Notes under the pieces: model-generated
What the model was told of the DNA's origin: nothing
Databases searched by the model: none
What the model saw: only the letters and a program-made list of their open reading frames with translations
Program-made: the position numbers and the translations under genes
Assembly: GCA_023390415.1 (NCBI GenBank)
Contig: JAEWCW010000076.1
Location: 1-25,484 of the forward strand
Origin: Pseudomonadota bacterium
GTDB taxonomy: Bacteria > Pseudomonadota > Alphaproteobacteria > Sphingomonadales > Sphingomonadaceae
DNA length: 25,484 nucleotides
Reading direction: 5' to 3'
Shown: one piece after another, positions 14,915 through 22,357 of the stretch
Position numbering within the stretch: the first letter of the stretch is position 1
Layout of the letters: each line of letters opens with the position of its first letter

Positions 14915-15793
14915 TCAGGCGACGCAGCGTTGCTGCTCGGCGACGAACTCGGACACGAGCGCCGCCTGGTCGGGCCGCAGCGCGTCGGTTGCCGCAAGAC
15001 GGTGCGGAACCTGTCTTCCGAGCAGGATCGAGGGGCACTGGCCTTCATAATTGCCGAGATTGGGCCGGTGCTGCTGGTAGCCGACCAAGGCTGCTAGTTC
15101 CGGCGAGAAGCGGCGCGCGACCTCGGGCGGATAGGCCAGCCACTGATTCTCGTAAGGCTTGAGCCAGCCGAGGCAGTAGCTGACGATGCAGCCGCGCCGG
15201 ACGTCCAGCGAACGGTTGCCCCCGGCGCCATGCAGGGTCGAGCCCAGGAAGAGGAGCGCCGAGCCGGGCTGCATCTCGACCGGGAACTCGGATGCCGGCA
15301 CCGGCTTGTCGAGCGCCGCCCGCCCGTGGCTCTCGGCCCAGACGAGAGTCGCGCCATTGTCGCGCGTATAGGGCGTGAAGGGCCACATCACGTTGACGAG
15401 ATATTCGACCTCGCCGACCGCTCCGCGCCACATGTCCTGGTCGCGGTGGGGGAGCTGCGGAAGCGCACCCGGATGGACCGCAATGGCCTGGGTCAGATTG
15501 AGCTGGATCGTATCGCACCAGGGCGAGAGCATATAGCGGACGATCCCCTCCACGAGCGGGTGCCGAACCAGCGTCTCGGCGTGGCGCGACCGGGTCAGCA
15601 GACGGCCGAACCGCTTGGTCCGTGCGCCATAGAAGCCGCCTTCGCAGAAGGGGGTCGCTTCGAAGTCCGGGCCGAGGTCGCGGTCGAGCGCGGCGACGGT
15701 GTTGGGAAGCAAGTCGGGGATCACGCAATAGCCGTCGATGCTGAGCTTCTCGGCCCAGGCCTCGATCTTTGGTTGAAGGCTGGTCGGGTTCAT
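14915..15793 (-). CDS. phytanoyl-CoA dioxygenase (PhyH) family oxygenase
   Basis: A 292-residue non-haem Fe(II)/2-oxoglutarate oxygenase. The metal triad reads H116 and D118 (LPHRDQDMW) and H188 (LHGAGGN), with R199 in DVRRGC eleven residues later as the 2-oxoglutarate anchor. The start ATG 15793 (MNPTSLQPK) follows the luxI stop by 17 bp. I recall that phyH next to luxI is a conserved arrangement in Novosphingobium and related sphingomonads; its substrate there is unknown, with modification of the acyl chain of the signal as a natural guess. An activity on the lasso peptide is possible since the clusters adjoin, but nothing in the sequence favours that. Confidence 0.88.
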   Translation of the reverse strand: MNPTSLQPKIEAWAEKLSIDGYCVIPDLLPNTVAALDRDLGPDFEATPFCEGGFYGARTKRFGRLLTRSRHAETLVRHPLVEGIVRYMLSPWCDTIQLNLTQAIAVHPGALPQLPHRDQDMWRGAVGEVEYLVNVMWPFTPYTRDNGATLVWAESHGRAALDKPVPASEFPVEMQPGSALLFLGSTLHGAGGNRSLDVRRGCIVSYCLGWLKPYENQWLAYPPEVARRFSPELAALVGYQQHRPNLGNYEGQCPSILLGRQVPHRLAATDALRPDQAALVSEFVAEQQRCVA

Positions 15794-15810
15794 ATCGGTC
15801 GCTCCCTGGT

Positions 15811-16428
15811 TCAGGCCGCGTGGCGGCAGGCGAAGTCGGCCGTGCTCGCCCTGTAGAGTCCGTTGGCCGCGAGCAGGCGCGGCGTGTCCGGCGAGATGTC
15901 GATCCGGAGCGCGCCGAGCATCTTCCCGCCGTGCACGACCGGGAGGCCGAGCGGCCGGCAGGACCAGCCGAACGCCAGGATCTGCTGCAGCCATGCGAGC
16001 TCGGCGACGCCGGTATAGGTCGCGATCCCGCGTGCGAGCGCGAAGTCGGCGATCGCACTGACAAGCAGGTTTCGGGCCTCGCGCCTGCGCGAGGCCGGAA
16101 GGCGGCGATCGATGCAGAAGCGCGTGATCTCGAGGACGTCCGGGCCTCTCGGCGGCGGCGCCGCACACAGGTCGCCGAACAACGTGTCGAGAAGATGCGG
16201 CCGTGTCGTGTCGAGCAGCCGGGCCGACGCCAGATGCTCGCCTGCCGCGCCGCGGACGATCAGGTAGACGGCATGCTCGTCGTCGAACTGGTCGATCTCG
16301 AAACGGCCGTCCAGCACGGGGACGTCCCAGTCGAGAAGGTCGACGAACACCAGCTTGCGGGCCTCGAACATCGACCTCAGGATCGGGTCGCCGAGCGGCC
16401 GGCGGACATGTTCCATCACCAGAACCAT
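15811..16428 (-). CDS. acyl-homoserine-lactone synthase, LuxI family
   Basis: A 205-residue autoinducer synthase joining S-adenosylmethionine and an acyl-ACP. The invariant residues of the family are readable almost at the standard numbering: R24, F28, W34, D46, D49, R70, F84, E100 and R103. GGAGGAG lies just before the ATG at 16428. It lies downstream of luxR1 on the same strand and is followed by phyH and gntR. The signal acyl chain cannot be predicted from the sequence alone. A lux-box-like palindrome sits about 64 bp upstream of the start, suggesting positive autoregulation. Confidence 0.95.
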   Translation of the reverse strand: MVLVMEHVRRPLGDPILRSMFEARKLVFVDLLDWDVPVLDGRFEIDQFDDEHAVYLIVRGAAGEHLASARLLDTTRPHLLDTLFGDLCAAPPPRGPDVLEITRFCIDRRLPASRRREARNLLVSAIADFALARGIATYTGVAELAWLQQILAFGWSCRPLGLPVVHGGKMLGALRIDISPDTPRLLAANGLYRASTADFACRHAA

Positions 16429-16486
16429 CGCTTGCTCCTCCGGTTGATCCCGAGCCTATCGCCGGAAGGAGCGCTGCCCCGCGAGT

Positions 16487-16498
16487 CCCAGAAATGGG
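16487..16498 (-). promoter_or_regulatory. lux-box-like palindrome upstream of luxI
   Basis: CCCAGAAATGGG is a 12-bp sequence with perfect CCCA/TGGG arms, centred about 64 bp before the luxI start codon. That is where a LuxR dimer would sit next to a -35 site if the transcript begins 20-25 bp before the ATG. Binding is inferred. Confidence 0.45.
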
Positions 16499-16601
16499 GG
16501 TCTGCGGGCGGCGCGCGTGCATTGGCGACGCCGAACTGGCCGGCGAGGGACCGGTGCGGCGCCCGGCAGGATGGATGGTCAGGCGAAGAGCGCGGCGGCG
16601 A

Positions 16602-17345
16602 TCAGCGGCGCAGCACGTCGTTGAAGCTGATCGTTCCGTCAAAGAGGGCGTGGATGGTGAGCGATGTGCGCTTCCCGACTCCGTAACGCTCTCGGGCGCG
16701 CTTCAGATATTGGACGACCGTGTCCTGGCGAAGGCCGAGGATTCGGGCGATCTCCCAGTCGGTCTTGCCGCGCGCCGCCCAGATGACGCAGTCGCGCTGG
16801 CGGTCGGTCAGCCGCGGCGGTGGCGAAAGCGCCCCGCAGCGCATGCGCCAGACGCGGCGGGCAGCCTCGAAGGCGAAGGCGCCGGCGAGTTGCGCGACCG
16901 GCAGCTGCTCCTCGGCGAGCGTTGCTCCGGCGCCGGTCGCGAAGGAGCAGGACCCGTTGGCCTCGCCCGGCACGTTGGCCGGGATCGTGAATCCATTCTC
17001 CAGCCCGCGCCGCGCGGCGAGCTCGAGCACCTGGTGATCCCGGGGCGTGAGCGGGATGAGGCTTGGGAGGTGCGACCAGGCGAAGCCGACGCTTGTGACG
17101 TGGCTCGCGCGGTGGACCGGATCCGAGGCGCCGAGCTTGTGCGCGTCGAAATATTCCGTCCAGTCCGACGGGTAGTTGGCAAGCCGGATCGCAGGCTGCG
17201 CCGCAGCGCGAAGATCGACATGGTGGGTGAGCGCGAAGAACGAAAAGCCCATGTCGCGGGTCACCTCGTCGAGCAGGTAGGCGAGATCCGATTCGCTTCT
17301 GGCCTCGCCGAGGTCGCGCACGAACGCGTCTATCCGGTCGAACAT
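16602..17345 (-). CDS. LuxR-family quorum-sensing regulator 1
   Basis: A 247-residue AHL-responsive regulator. The autoinducer-binding domain (~1-165) shows W62, D75, P76 and W90 at the standard positions (YPSDWTEYF, GASDPV, GFAWSHL) and GFTIPANVPGEANGSC further on. The residue equivalent to Tyr61 of TraR is Phe (F66). The C-terminal HTH (~180-245) reads LTDRQRDCVIWAARGKTDWEIARILGL in landmark form, then TVVQYLKRARERYGV. I chose ATG 17345 (MFDRIDAFVRD); an in-frame GTG at 17387, preceded by GAAGGG, is the alternative. luxI starts 173 bp downstream on the same strand, the usual cognate pairing. Confidence 0.92.
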   Translation of the reverse strand: MFDRIDAFVRDLGEARSESDLAYLLDEVTRDMGFSFFALTHHVDLRAAAQPAIRLANYPSDWTEYFDAHKLGASDPVHRASHVTSVGFAWSHLPSLIPLTPRDHQVLELAARRGLENGFTIPANVPGEANGSCSFATGAGATLAEEQLPVAQLAGAFAFEAARRVWRMRCGALSPPPRLTDRQRDCVIWAARGKTDWEIARILGLRQDTVVQYLKRARERYGVGKRTSLTIHALFDGTISFNDVLRR

Positions 17346-17630
17346 GCCCGTCGCGACGAGCGGGGCGGTCCAAGCACGCGGATCCACTCGCCGCCCTTCG
17401 CTGATGTCCAGGGCCCGGCTCTCAACCCGGTTCGATGGACGACTGGAGCGGCATTCCGCAACGGCTGCTGGCTTCGTTGCTTCGAATTCAGCGAACCGTG
17501 GAGGAACGATTACCTATTTGCAACGAAATCGGGCCTTATAATCAAATTATTTCTTAAGGCGGAGGTGATTTTCTTTGTCGGTGGTTCGTTTTCACTGCGC
17601 GGTCCCCATGCCAGGCGGGGTGACGGGCGG
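17346..17630. promoter_or_regulatory. divergent luxR1/luxR2 promoter region
   Basis: This 285-bp gap is visibly richer in A and T (17500-17590) than the rest of the window. TATAAT at 17537-17542 is a good -10 box facing luxR2; no matching -35 at 16-18 bp is clear (TTGCAA at 17518 is only 13 bp away). Control elements for both regulators should lie here. No lux box as good as the one before luxI was found. Confidence 0.45.
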
Positions 17631-18386
17631 ATGCCGCGCGACCGCCTGATCGACCAGTTCGACGCGGGCGCGCGCCGCTGCCGATCAGTCGCCGAGCTCG
17701 CGATCCTCGTGGGCGATTGCGCGCGGGAGCTTGGATTCGACCATTTCGCACTGCTCCACCATGCCAGCCTCCGCCGGCCCGGCGCGGGACTTATCCGCAT
17801 CGACACCTATCCCGAAGGGTGGGTGCGCGAGCTTCGCGCCCGCGGCTTCGCGCCGGACGATCCGGTCCATCTCGCCAGCGGGCGCACCAATGCGGGCTTT
17901 GCCTGGGACGAGCTTGGCACCCTCATCCAAGTCGAGGCGCGCCACCGCGCGATCCTCGCGTACAGCGCGCGCTTCGGCCTGGGACCGGGCTATACAGTGC
18001 CGGCCAATATTCCCGGCGAGCCTCCGGGATCCTGTTCCTTTGCCGTGCGCCGCGGAAGGAGCCTCCCGCGCGGCCGCCTGCTGTGCGCCGAGCAGATCGG
18101 CGCCCATGCCTTCCGCACCGCGCGGCGACTCCAGGGCTATCCGGCGGCGGGCCGGCGGCATCTCAGCCGCCGGCAGCTCCAGTGCCTCCAGCTCCTCGCC
18201 GCCGGAAAGTCCGACTGGGAGATTGGCCGGATCCTCGGTCTCAGCGTCGAGACGGTGCACGATTATGTGAAGGCCGCGCGCGCGGCCTACGACGTCGTCA
18301 CCCGGACCCAGCTGGTCGTCCTCGGGCTCCGCGACGCGTGGATCAGCTTCGATGATGCAATCCCCCCGGATGGGCGGATGGGATAG
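17631..18386 (+). CDS. LuxR-family quorum-sensing regulator 2
   Basis: A 251-residue second AHL-type regulator, divergent from luxR1. The ligand domain has W64, D77, P78 and W92 (YPEGWVREL, APDDPV, GFAWDEL) and GYTVPANIPGEPPGSC, but the Tyr61-equivalent is Leu (L68). The HTH at ~185-250 reads LSRRQLQCLQLLAAGKSDWEI and TVHDYVKAARAAYDV. The two regulators align over their full length and probably arose by duplication. The start ATG 17631 is chosen because it gives MPRDRLIDQFD, aligned with MFDRIDAFVRD of regulator 1; the frame is open far upstream over luxR1. The FseA-like gene begins 27 bp after its stop, so they are likely one transcript. Confidence 0.9.
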   Translation: MPRDRLIDQFDAGARRCRSVAELAILVGDCARELGFDHFALLHHASLRRPGAGLIRIDTYPEGWVRELRARGFAPDDPVHLASGRTNAGFAWDELGTLIQVEARHRAILAYSARFGLGPGYTVPANIPGEPPGSCSFAVRRGRSLPRGRLLCAEQIGAHAFRTARRLQGYPAAGRRHLSRRQLQCLQLLAAGKSDWEIGRILGLSVETVHDYVKAARAAYDVVTRTQLVVLGLRDAWISFDDAIPPDGRMG

Positions 18387-18413
18387 CGGCCGTGCCGCTG
18401 CTTGCCTCGGTCG

Positions 18414-19199
18414 ATGGCGACCGGGCAGGCGAGGCCGGACTGGCGAGACGCGGCGGCGTACCGGCCGCTGCTCGGCGCAGATCGCTCGCTCGTCGCGTGG
18501 GAGTGGCTGCGCCGGGACCCCGCCTATCGCGCGGTGGCTCGCGCAGGGCCCCAGTCCCCGGGCGACGGTCCCGGGCAGTGGGGTCTGCACGCTTTCGAGG
18601 TGCCCGACGCCGCCGTGCCCCATGCGAGACCTGTCTGGAGGGCCCACGTGCACCCTTGGGTGCTATCGGCCGACGCGAGGCGGCTGGACCTCCATGGCGA
18701 CCGCAAGGATCGCGCCACCGGCAACGGGACGGACGTGTTCGACCTGACGCGGCTCGCTGTCGGGGCGCACGTGGTGCGCAGCGGACCAGCCGAGCGGCTG
18801 CTCCTCACCGACGGTCTCAGGACCATCCGGCTCGACATCCTCTCCGGCACGGTGACCGGTGGACCGGTTCGCCTGCATTACCGCCTTGCGGGCCTTGAAG
18901 GCGCGCTCGCGCCGCTCCTGACTCTACGCCGCCTGATTGATCTCTGCTCCGGTGGGGGCTTTGCAGCATCGCTGCATCGGCCGGAGGCCCGTGCACGGCG
19001 ATGGATCGCGCTGCTGCGCGCTCATGACGCGCTTGCCGCGGGCGCAGCCCAGCGGGAGATCGCTTCGACGCTCCTCGCTCGAAGCGCACTGGAGCCCGGC
19101 TGGCGGATCTGCTCGCCCAGTCTTCGCCTCCAGGCGCAACGGCTCGTCCGCGGCGCGCGCGCGATGGCAGCCGGGGGCTGGTGGGTATTGCTCCGATGA
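18414..19199 (+). CDS. DUF6499-DUF2285 protein, FseA-like excision activator
   Basis: A 261-residue protein with an N-terminal DUF6499 segment (DWRDAAAYRPLL, LVAWEWLRRDPAYRA, residues ~9-40) and a C-terminal DUF2285 segment (RWIALLRAHDALAAGAAQREIA, landmark near residues 190-215, then LRLQAQRLVRGARAMAAGGW). In ICEMlSymR7A the same domains form FseA, which switches on the excisionase operon; there they are joined by a programmed frameshift, here they are one continuous frame. A TTG at 18402 is an alternative start. Position right after luxR2 fits quorum-sensing control of transfer. An isolated DUF2285 can also be an antiactivator (QseM type), but the DUF6499 half argues for the activator. Confidence 0.85.
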   Translation: MATGQARPDWRDAAAYRPLLGADRSLVAWEWLRRDPAYRAVARAGPQSPGDGPGQWGLHAFEVPDAAVPHARPVWRAHVHPWVLSADARRLDLHGDRKDRATGNGTDVFDLTRLAVGAHVVRSGPAERLLLTDGLRTIRLDILSGTVTGGPVRLHYRLAGLEGALAPLLTLRRLIDLCSGGGFAASLHRPEARARRWIALLRAHDALAAGAAQREIASTLLARSALEPGWRICSPSLRLQAQRLVRGARAMAAGGWWVLLR

Positions 19200-19269
19200 C
19201 CTGCCATTGGCCTTACCGACAACGGCGGAGAGGATCGCATGGGGCCTTGGCGGCGCCCTTCCGCCGGGT

Positions 19270-20034
19270 TCAGAACAGTCCTTCGGCACGAAGGCTGCGA
19301 TGTCCGGTGCGCGACACGATGATGTGGTCGAGCAGCGTCAGGTCGCAGATGCGTGCGGCCAAGGCGAGATCGCGCGTGGCGCGGCCGTCCGCGCGGCTTG
19401 GCGACGGGTCGCCGGAAGGATGGTTGTGGACGAGGATGACCGCGGCGGCGCCGCATTCAAACCCGCGCTGCAGGACCGTGCGGGGATAGATGGTGCAGGA
19501 ATCGACCGTGCCGCGCGCAACGAGCGCTTCGCCCACGGGTCGGTTCGCGACGTTGAGATAAAGCGCACGCATCTCCTCCTCCGCGCGGTGCGCGAGCCGC
19601 GCGCGATAATAATCGACGACCGACGCGGCTGTCGCGAGGACGGGTCCCGCGACCAGCTCATGTTCGAGCGCGTGCAGCTGGGCGCGGCGCACCGCCGCGA
19701 GGTGGCGGGCTGCCGGGGCGGAGCCGATCGCCGCAGCGACCGCATCGGGGCGGGCGGCGAGCACCCCCGGCAGCGAGCCGAAGGCGGCCGTTAGCCTCTC
19801 GGCGCGGGCCCGTGCCTTGCCGGCCGAGAAAGGCGCGAGAAGCTCCTCCAGGACCTGTCGGTCCCGAAGCGCACGCGCCGCCTGCGGTGCCGCCAGGTCC
19901 CAGCTGCCGTCAGCAGGATCATCGCGTAGGCCCAGACCGCCTGCCCGGCGGCATAGCCGAAGGCGGGGATCGTCACGTCGGCCATCCTTCCCAGGTGGAC
20001 CATGACCGTCACCGTCTGAAGGGCCGCGACGCAT
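19270..20034 (-). CDS. RadC-like JAB-domain protein (start uncertain)
   Basis: Up to 254 residues; recognisable RadC features begin only near residue 48. A helix-hairpin-helix-like part (FGSLPGVLAARPDAVAAAIG) precedes the JAB/MPN metalloprotease-like domain, whose motif HNHPSGDPSPSRAD and upstream E (RPVGEALVARG) are intact. Such proteins are frequent on conjugative elements; their role is unknown. The only ATG in frame (20034) lies deep inside the neighbouring membrane-protein gene, giving a 244-bp same-strand overlap, and the first ~47 residues look like shadow sequence. Either an indel has fused or displaced the frames near 19870-19890 or the true start is an unusual codon. Confidence 0.75.
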   Translation of the reverse strand: MRRGPSDGDGHGPPGKDGRRDDPRLRLCRRAGGLGLRDDPADGSWDLAAPQAARALRDRQVLEELLAPFSAGKARARAERLTAAFGSLPGVLAARPDAVAAAIGSAPAARHLAAVRRAQLHALEHELVAGPVLATAASVVDYYRARLAHRAEEEMRALYLNVANRPVGEALVARGTVDSCTIYPRTVLQRGFECGAAAVILVHNHPSGDPSPSRADGRATRDLALAARICDLTLLDHIIVSRTGHRSLRAEGLF

Positions 20035-20279
20035 ATGGGCCAGTACCGATCAGCCTTGAGGGCGACCCCGGTTAGGAGTCCGAGCACTGCCAGGTCGACC
20101 AGGAAGACGCCGACCGCGAACCCGTTGAAATAGGCGCCGTCGATCCGGTCGGCGGCCACGGTCAGGACCGAGCCGGCGAGGATCGTGCCCATTGCCCACC
20201 GCTCTGGCCCGCCGCCATGGCGGAAGGCGTAGACGGTGCCTGCCGCGAGCAATCCGGCATAGATCAGGACGTTGACCAT
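19791..20279 (-). CDS. small multi-span membrane protein
   Basis: The frame codes for 162 residues. Residues ~1-130 hold four or five hydrophobic spans (LIYAGLLAAGTVYAF, MGTILAGSVLTVAA, VGVFLVDLAVLGLLTGVAL, WPICVAALQTVTVMVH, VWAYAMILLTAAG) and end naturally at GTWRHRRRR. The remaining ~30 residues are basic and unlike a membrane protein and overlap the RadC-like frame, so the original stop may have been lost by a frameshift. I do not recognise the family. It follows the 117-residue gene by 45 bp and probably shares its transcript. Confidence 0.65.
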   Translation of the reverse strand: MVNVLIYAGLLAAGTVYAFRHGGGPERWAMGTILAGSVLTVAADRIDGAYFNGFAVGVFLVDLAVLGLLTGVALKADRYWPICVAALQTVTVMVHLGRMADVTIPAFGYAAGQAVWAYAMILLTAAGTWRHRRRRVRFGTDRSWRSFSRLSRPARHGPAPRG

Positions 20280-20324
20280 GCCGGGAGAGCAGATGCTCCA
20301 TCCGCCCGCAGGTCAAGTCCCCCC

Positions 20325-20678
20325 TCAGGCTGCGACGTCCGGCGCGTCGGGCTCCACCAGGCGAAGCGACGCGCCAAGTTCAGGGCAGGGCCTGAGGTCG
20401 CCGATCGCCCGCTCGATGCCGAGATCGGTCCGGGCCTGCGCGAGGAGTGTGCGCGTCGCCGCCATCTGCCGGCGAACGCGCACCAGGGCGGCATGCGCCT
20501 CGGCTGCCGTCTCGATGGCCTCCTGACCCAAGGAGATCGGCACGCGTGCCTTGAGCCGGGCTTCCGGCAGTACGCCGTTCAGGCGCGCCGAGCTTGCGAG
20601 AAGCCGGTCGAGCCCCACCTCCATCTCGTCGAGACAGGCGGCAACGGCGCTTGCCGCTTCGATCCGTGTGCGTGGCAT
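20325..20678 (-). CDS. unknown helical protein
   Basis: A 117-residue, mostly helical soluble protein with no recognised family. AGGAGG stands exactly 6 bp before the ATG at 20678, which decides the start (MPRTRIEAAS); a second ATG two codons upstream lies too close to that site. Heptad-like stretches (CLDEMEVGLDRLLASSARLN, AHAALVRVRRQMAATRTLL) suggest a coiled coil or helical bundle. It lies between the membrane-anchored HTH gene and the small membrane-protein gene, all on the minus strand, so it may act with them. Confidence 0.65.
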   Translation of the reverse strand: MPRTRIEAASAVAACLDEMEVGLDRLLASSARLNGVLPEARLKARVPISLGQEAIETAAEAHAALVRVRRQMAATRTLLAQARTDLGIERAIGDLRPCPELGASLRLVEPDAPDVAA

Positions 20679-20744
20679 AAGCATCCTCCTTCCCGCCCGG
20701 CCCGGCCGGCGCAGGTCCACAGCCATTTCGAGGACGGGCTTGGC

Positions 20745-21278
20745 TCAGCGTCCGAACATCTCGCCGACGGCGCGCATCGCAACGACGAGACCTGTCACGG
20801 CCAGGGCCATGAAGATCGAAAGTGCTGCGATGAGCGCGGCCTTCTGCCAGACGCCGAGCCTGGTCCGCTCCCCCCCTTCATCGACGGCCCCGCCCGACGG
20901 ATCGTCAAGCGCAGGAGGAGGCTCGCCATAAGGGCTGCGTTCCTCCCGAACTTCGAGCCGCCCCGCCGGCTCGAAGGAGTCGGCATCGGTGCGGGCCACG
21001 AACGAGAATGGAGCGGTGCAGTCGACCCGGGCAAGGTCTTGCGGTTGGAGTTCAGATTTCGGGGTCACCTCAGTGCCCAGGAACCGCATGTAGACGACGG
21101 CCGCCTGGGACCGGGTCCGGGTCCCGAGGATCGCGGAGGCATCTTTCAGATACTGGTCGATCGTTCCCGGCTGCAGGTCGAGCCGGGCGGCTATCTCCTT
21201 CGAGCTCAACCCGTCGGCAACGAGCCGAAGGCAGGCGATCTGCTGCCTCGTGAGGCGCCGGCAACGCTCGGACTCCAT
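20745..21278 (-). CDS. membrane-anchored LuxR-type HTH protein
   Basis: A 177-residue protein with the DNA-binding domain first and the anchor last. Residues ~8-60 are a LuxR/GerE-type HTH (LTRQQIACLRLVADGLSSKEI, landmark near residue 9-29, then GTIDQYLKDASAILG). Residues ~70-142 are a polar, proline- and acid-rich linker. Residues ~145-168 form one membrane span (KAALIAALSIFMALAVTGLVV). There is no ligand or receiver domain, so it would be a one-component regulator tied to the inner membrane. The divergent secreted-nuclease gene starts 133 bp away, and a perfect palindrome lies midway between the two starts. Confidence 0.8.
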   Translation of the reverse strand: MESERCRRLTRQQIACLRLVADGLSSKEIAARLDLQPGTIDQYLKDASAILGTRTRSQAAVVYMRFLGTEVTPKSELQPQDLARVDCTAPFSFVARTDADSFEPAGRLEVREERSPYGEPPPALDDPSGGAVDEGGERTRLGVWQKAALIAALSIFMALAVTGLVVAMRAVGEMFGR

Positions 21279-21338
21279 GACCCATCTATGCCGGGCAAGT
21301 CGCCAATCCTAGCGCCGGTGCGCCGCGGTGCCGACTTT

Positions 21339-21353
21339 GGTCCAGAATGGACC
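21339..21353. promoter_or_regulatory. palindromic candidate operator between divergent genes
   Basis: GGTCCA-GAA-TGGACC is a perfect 6-bp-arm palindrome, about 66 bp from either start codon. It resembles a binding site for a LuxR-type HTH dimer; the membrane-anchored HTH protein next to it is the first candidate. TGGAC occurs again in the adjoining 20 bp. Confidence 0.45.
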
Positions 21354-21411
21354 TGAACCGGCTGGACTCGAACCGCGGGCATATGAGATTGCCCGGTCCG
21401 GGGAGCACGCA

Positions 21412-22350
21412 ATGGCTCATGTGGTCCGCAATCTCGCAGCAGCCTCGCTCCTGCAGGGCCTCTGGCTCATGCTGCCGACCGCGGCCTCGGCCGACGTCCT
21501 TGTCGTCTCGCAGAACGCGCTTCATCTCGGGCAGGACAGCCGGGCGGTGCCGAATTACATCGCGGCAAAGAACGTGTCGATGCGCGGTCTCGCACGCTGG
21601 CCGGGCAACGGGTTCCCGCAGCTCACCTTCTTCCAGGAGGTGATGTCGCAGGCCAATGAGGCGGCGATCCAGCCCGTGGGCGCCGTCGTCCGCTTTGGTC
21701 CGCTCAAGGGGAACAGCAGCTATCTGGAGCGCTACGGCAATGTCTTCGTCAACGATGCGGCCGGAAGCGCCACCATCCTCTGTCATGTCGATACGGCGCC
21801 GATGGTCGGCGCGGGCATCGCGATGCAGCGGCCGCCGGATGCGACGCTGGTCAGCGACTCCTCTCGCCTCGTTCCCCGACTCGTCTGGTTCCTGAACTTC
21901 CACGCCACCTTCGGCGCCGGCCGAGAGGGGCTGGCGCGGCGCAGGGCCGAGGTCGGCGAGGTCGGCAACATCATCGCCCGGCTGCGCGCCGCGCCGCCAC
22001 AAGGTTGCCCGGCGACCAGCGACAATGCCCTCGTGCTCGGCGACTGGAACCTGCCCGCAACGGATCCGGCCTTCGCGGCCCTCTCGGCCAATGCGGGCTT
22101 CGGGCGGCTGAGCGCCGTGCCGAACGTGCGGACCAGCCTCAATGCCCAGGCGCGGCGGACAAGCGCCTATGATCATTTCGTCTTTGACGACTCGCGCCTC
22201 CAGGTCAGTCTCGCCGCGCTTCCGGCGCAGAATATCTGCGGCACCAGCATCCGCTTCGTCGCCGGGCTGATGACACCGGTCTCCCCGCGGGCCTTCCGCA
22301 GAAACTGTTCCGATCATCTCGGGATCGCCGCCGTGGTCCGGGTGAGATGA
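21412..22350 (+). CDS. secreted endonuclease/exonuclease/phosphatase-fold protein
   Basis: A 312-residue protein of the DNase I-like superfamily. A signal peptide (MAHVVRNLAAASLLQGLWLM, cleavage after AASA at ~27) exports it. Family motifs are readable: QNALHLG (Asn), FFQEV (metal Glu), NFHATFG (His), LGDWNLPATD (GDxN), YDHFVFDDS and the C-terminal SDHLGIAAVV. GGGGAG stands 7 bp before the ATG at 21412; an open frame extends 28 codons upstream but lacks a better site. Substrate could be nucleic acid or a phosphodiester; a periplasmic nuclease on a conjugative element might act on incoming or extracellular DNA (inference). Confidence 0.82.
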   Translation: MAHVVRNLAAASLLQGLWLMLPTAASADVLVVSQNALHLGQDSRAVPNYIAAKNVSMRGLARWPGNGFPQLTFFQEVMSQANEAAIQPVGAVVRFGPLKGNSSYLERYGNVFVNDAAGSATILCHVDTAPMVGAGIAMQRPPDATLVSDSSRLVPRLVWFLNFHATFGAGREGLARRRAEVGEVGNIIARLRAAPPQGCPATSDNALVLGDWNLPATDPAFAALSANAGFGRLSAVPNVRTSLNAQARRTSAYDHFVFDDSRLQVSLAALPAQNICGTSIRFVAGLMTPVSPRAFRRNCSDHLGIAAVVRVR

Positions 22351-22357
22351 GCCGTCC

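Noticed and set aside
17473..17495. Imperfect palindrome TTCGnTG-N9-CAnCGAA as lux box for luxR2
   Set aside because: Six of seven arm bases match but it is about 53 bp from the TATAAT box, too far for usual LuxR activation, and it is unlike the site before luxI.
21360..21410. tRNA-like GGACTCGAACC motif (minus-strand T-loop look)
   Set aside because: The T-loop core fits but the five-base T-stem does not pair, and no anticodon or acceptor arm can be built; not a tRNA and not a copy of the tRNA-Gln end.
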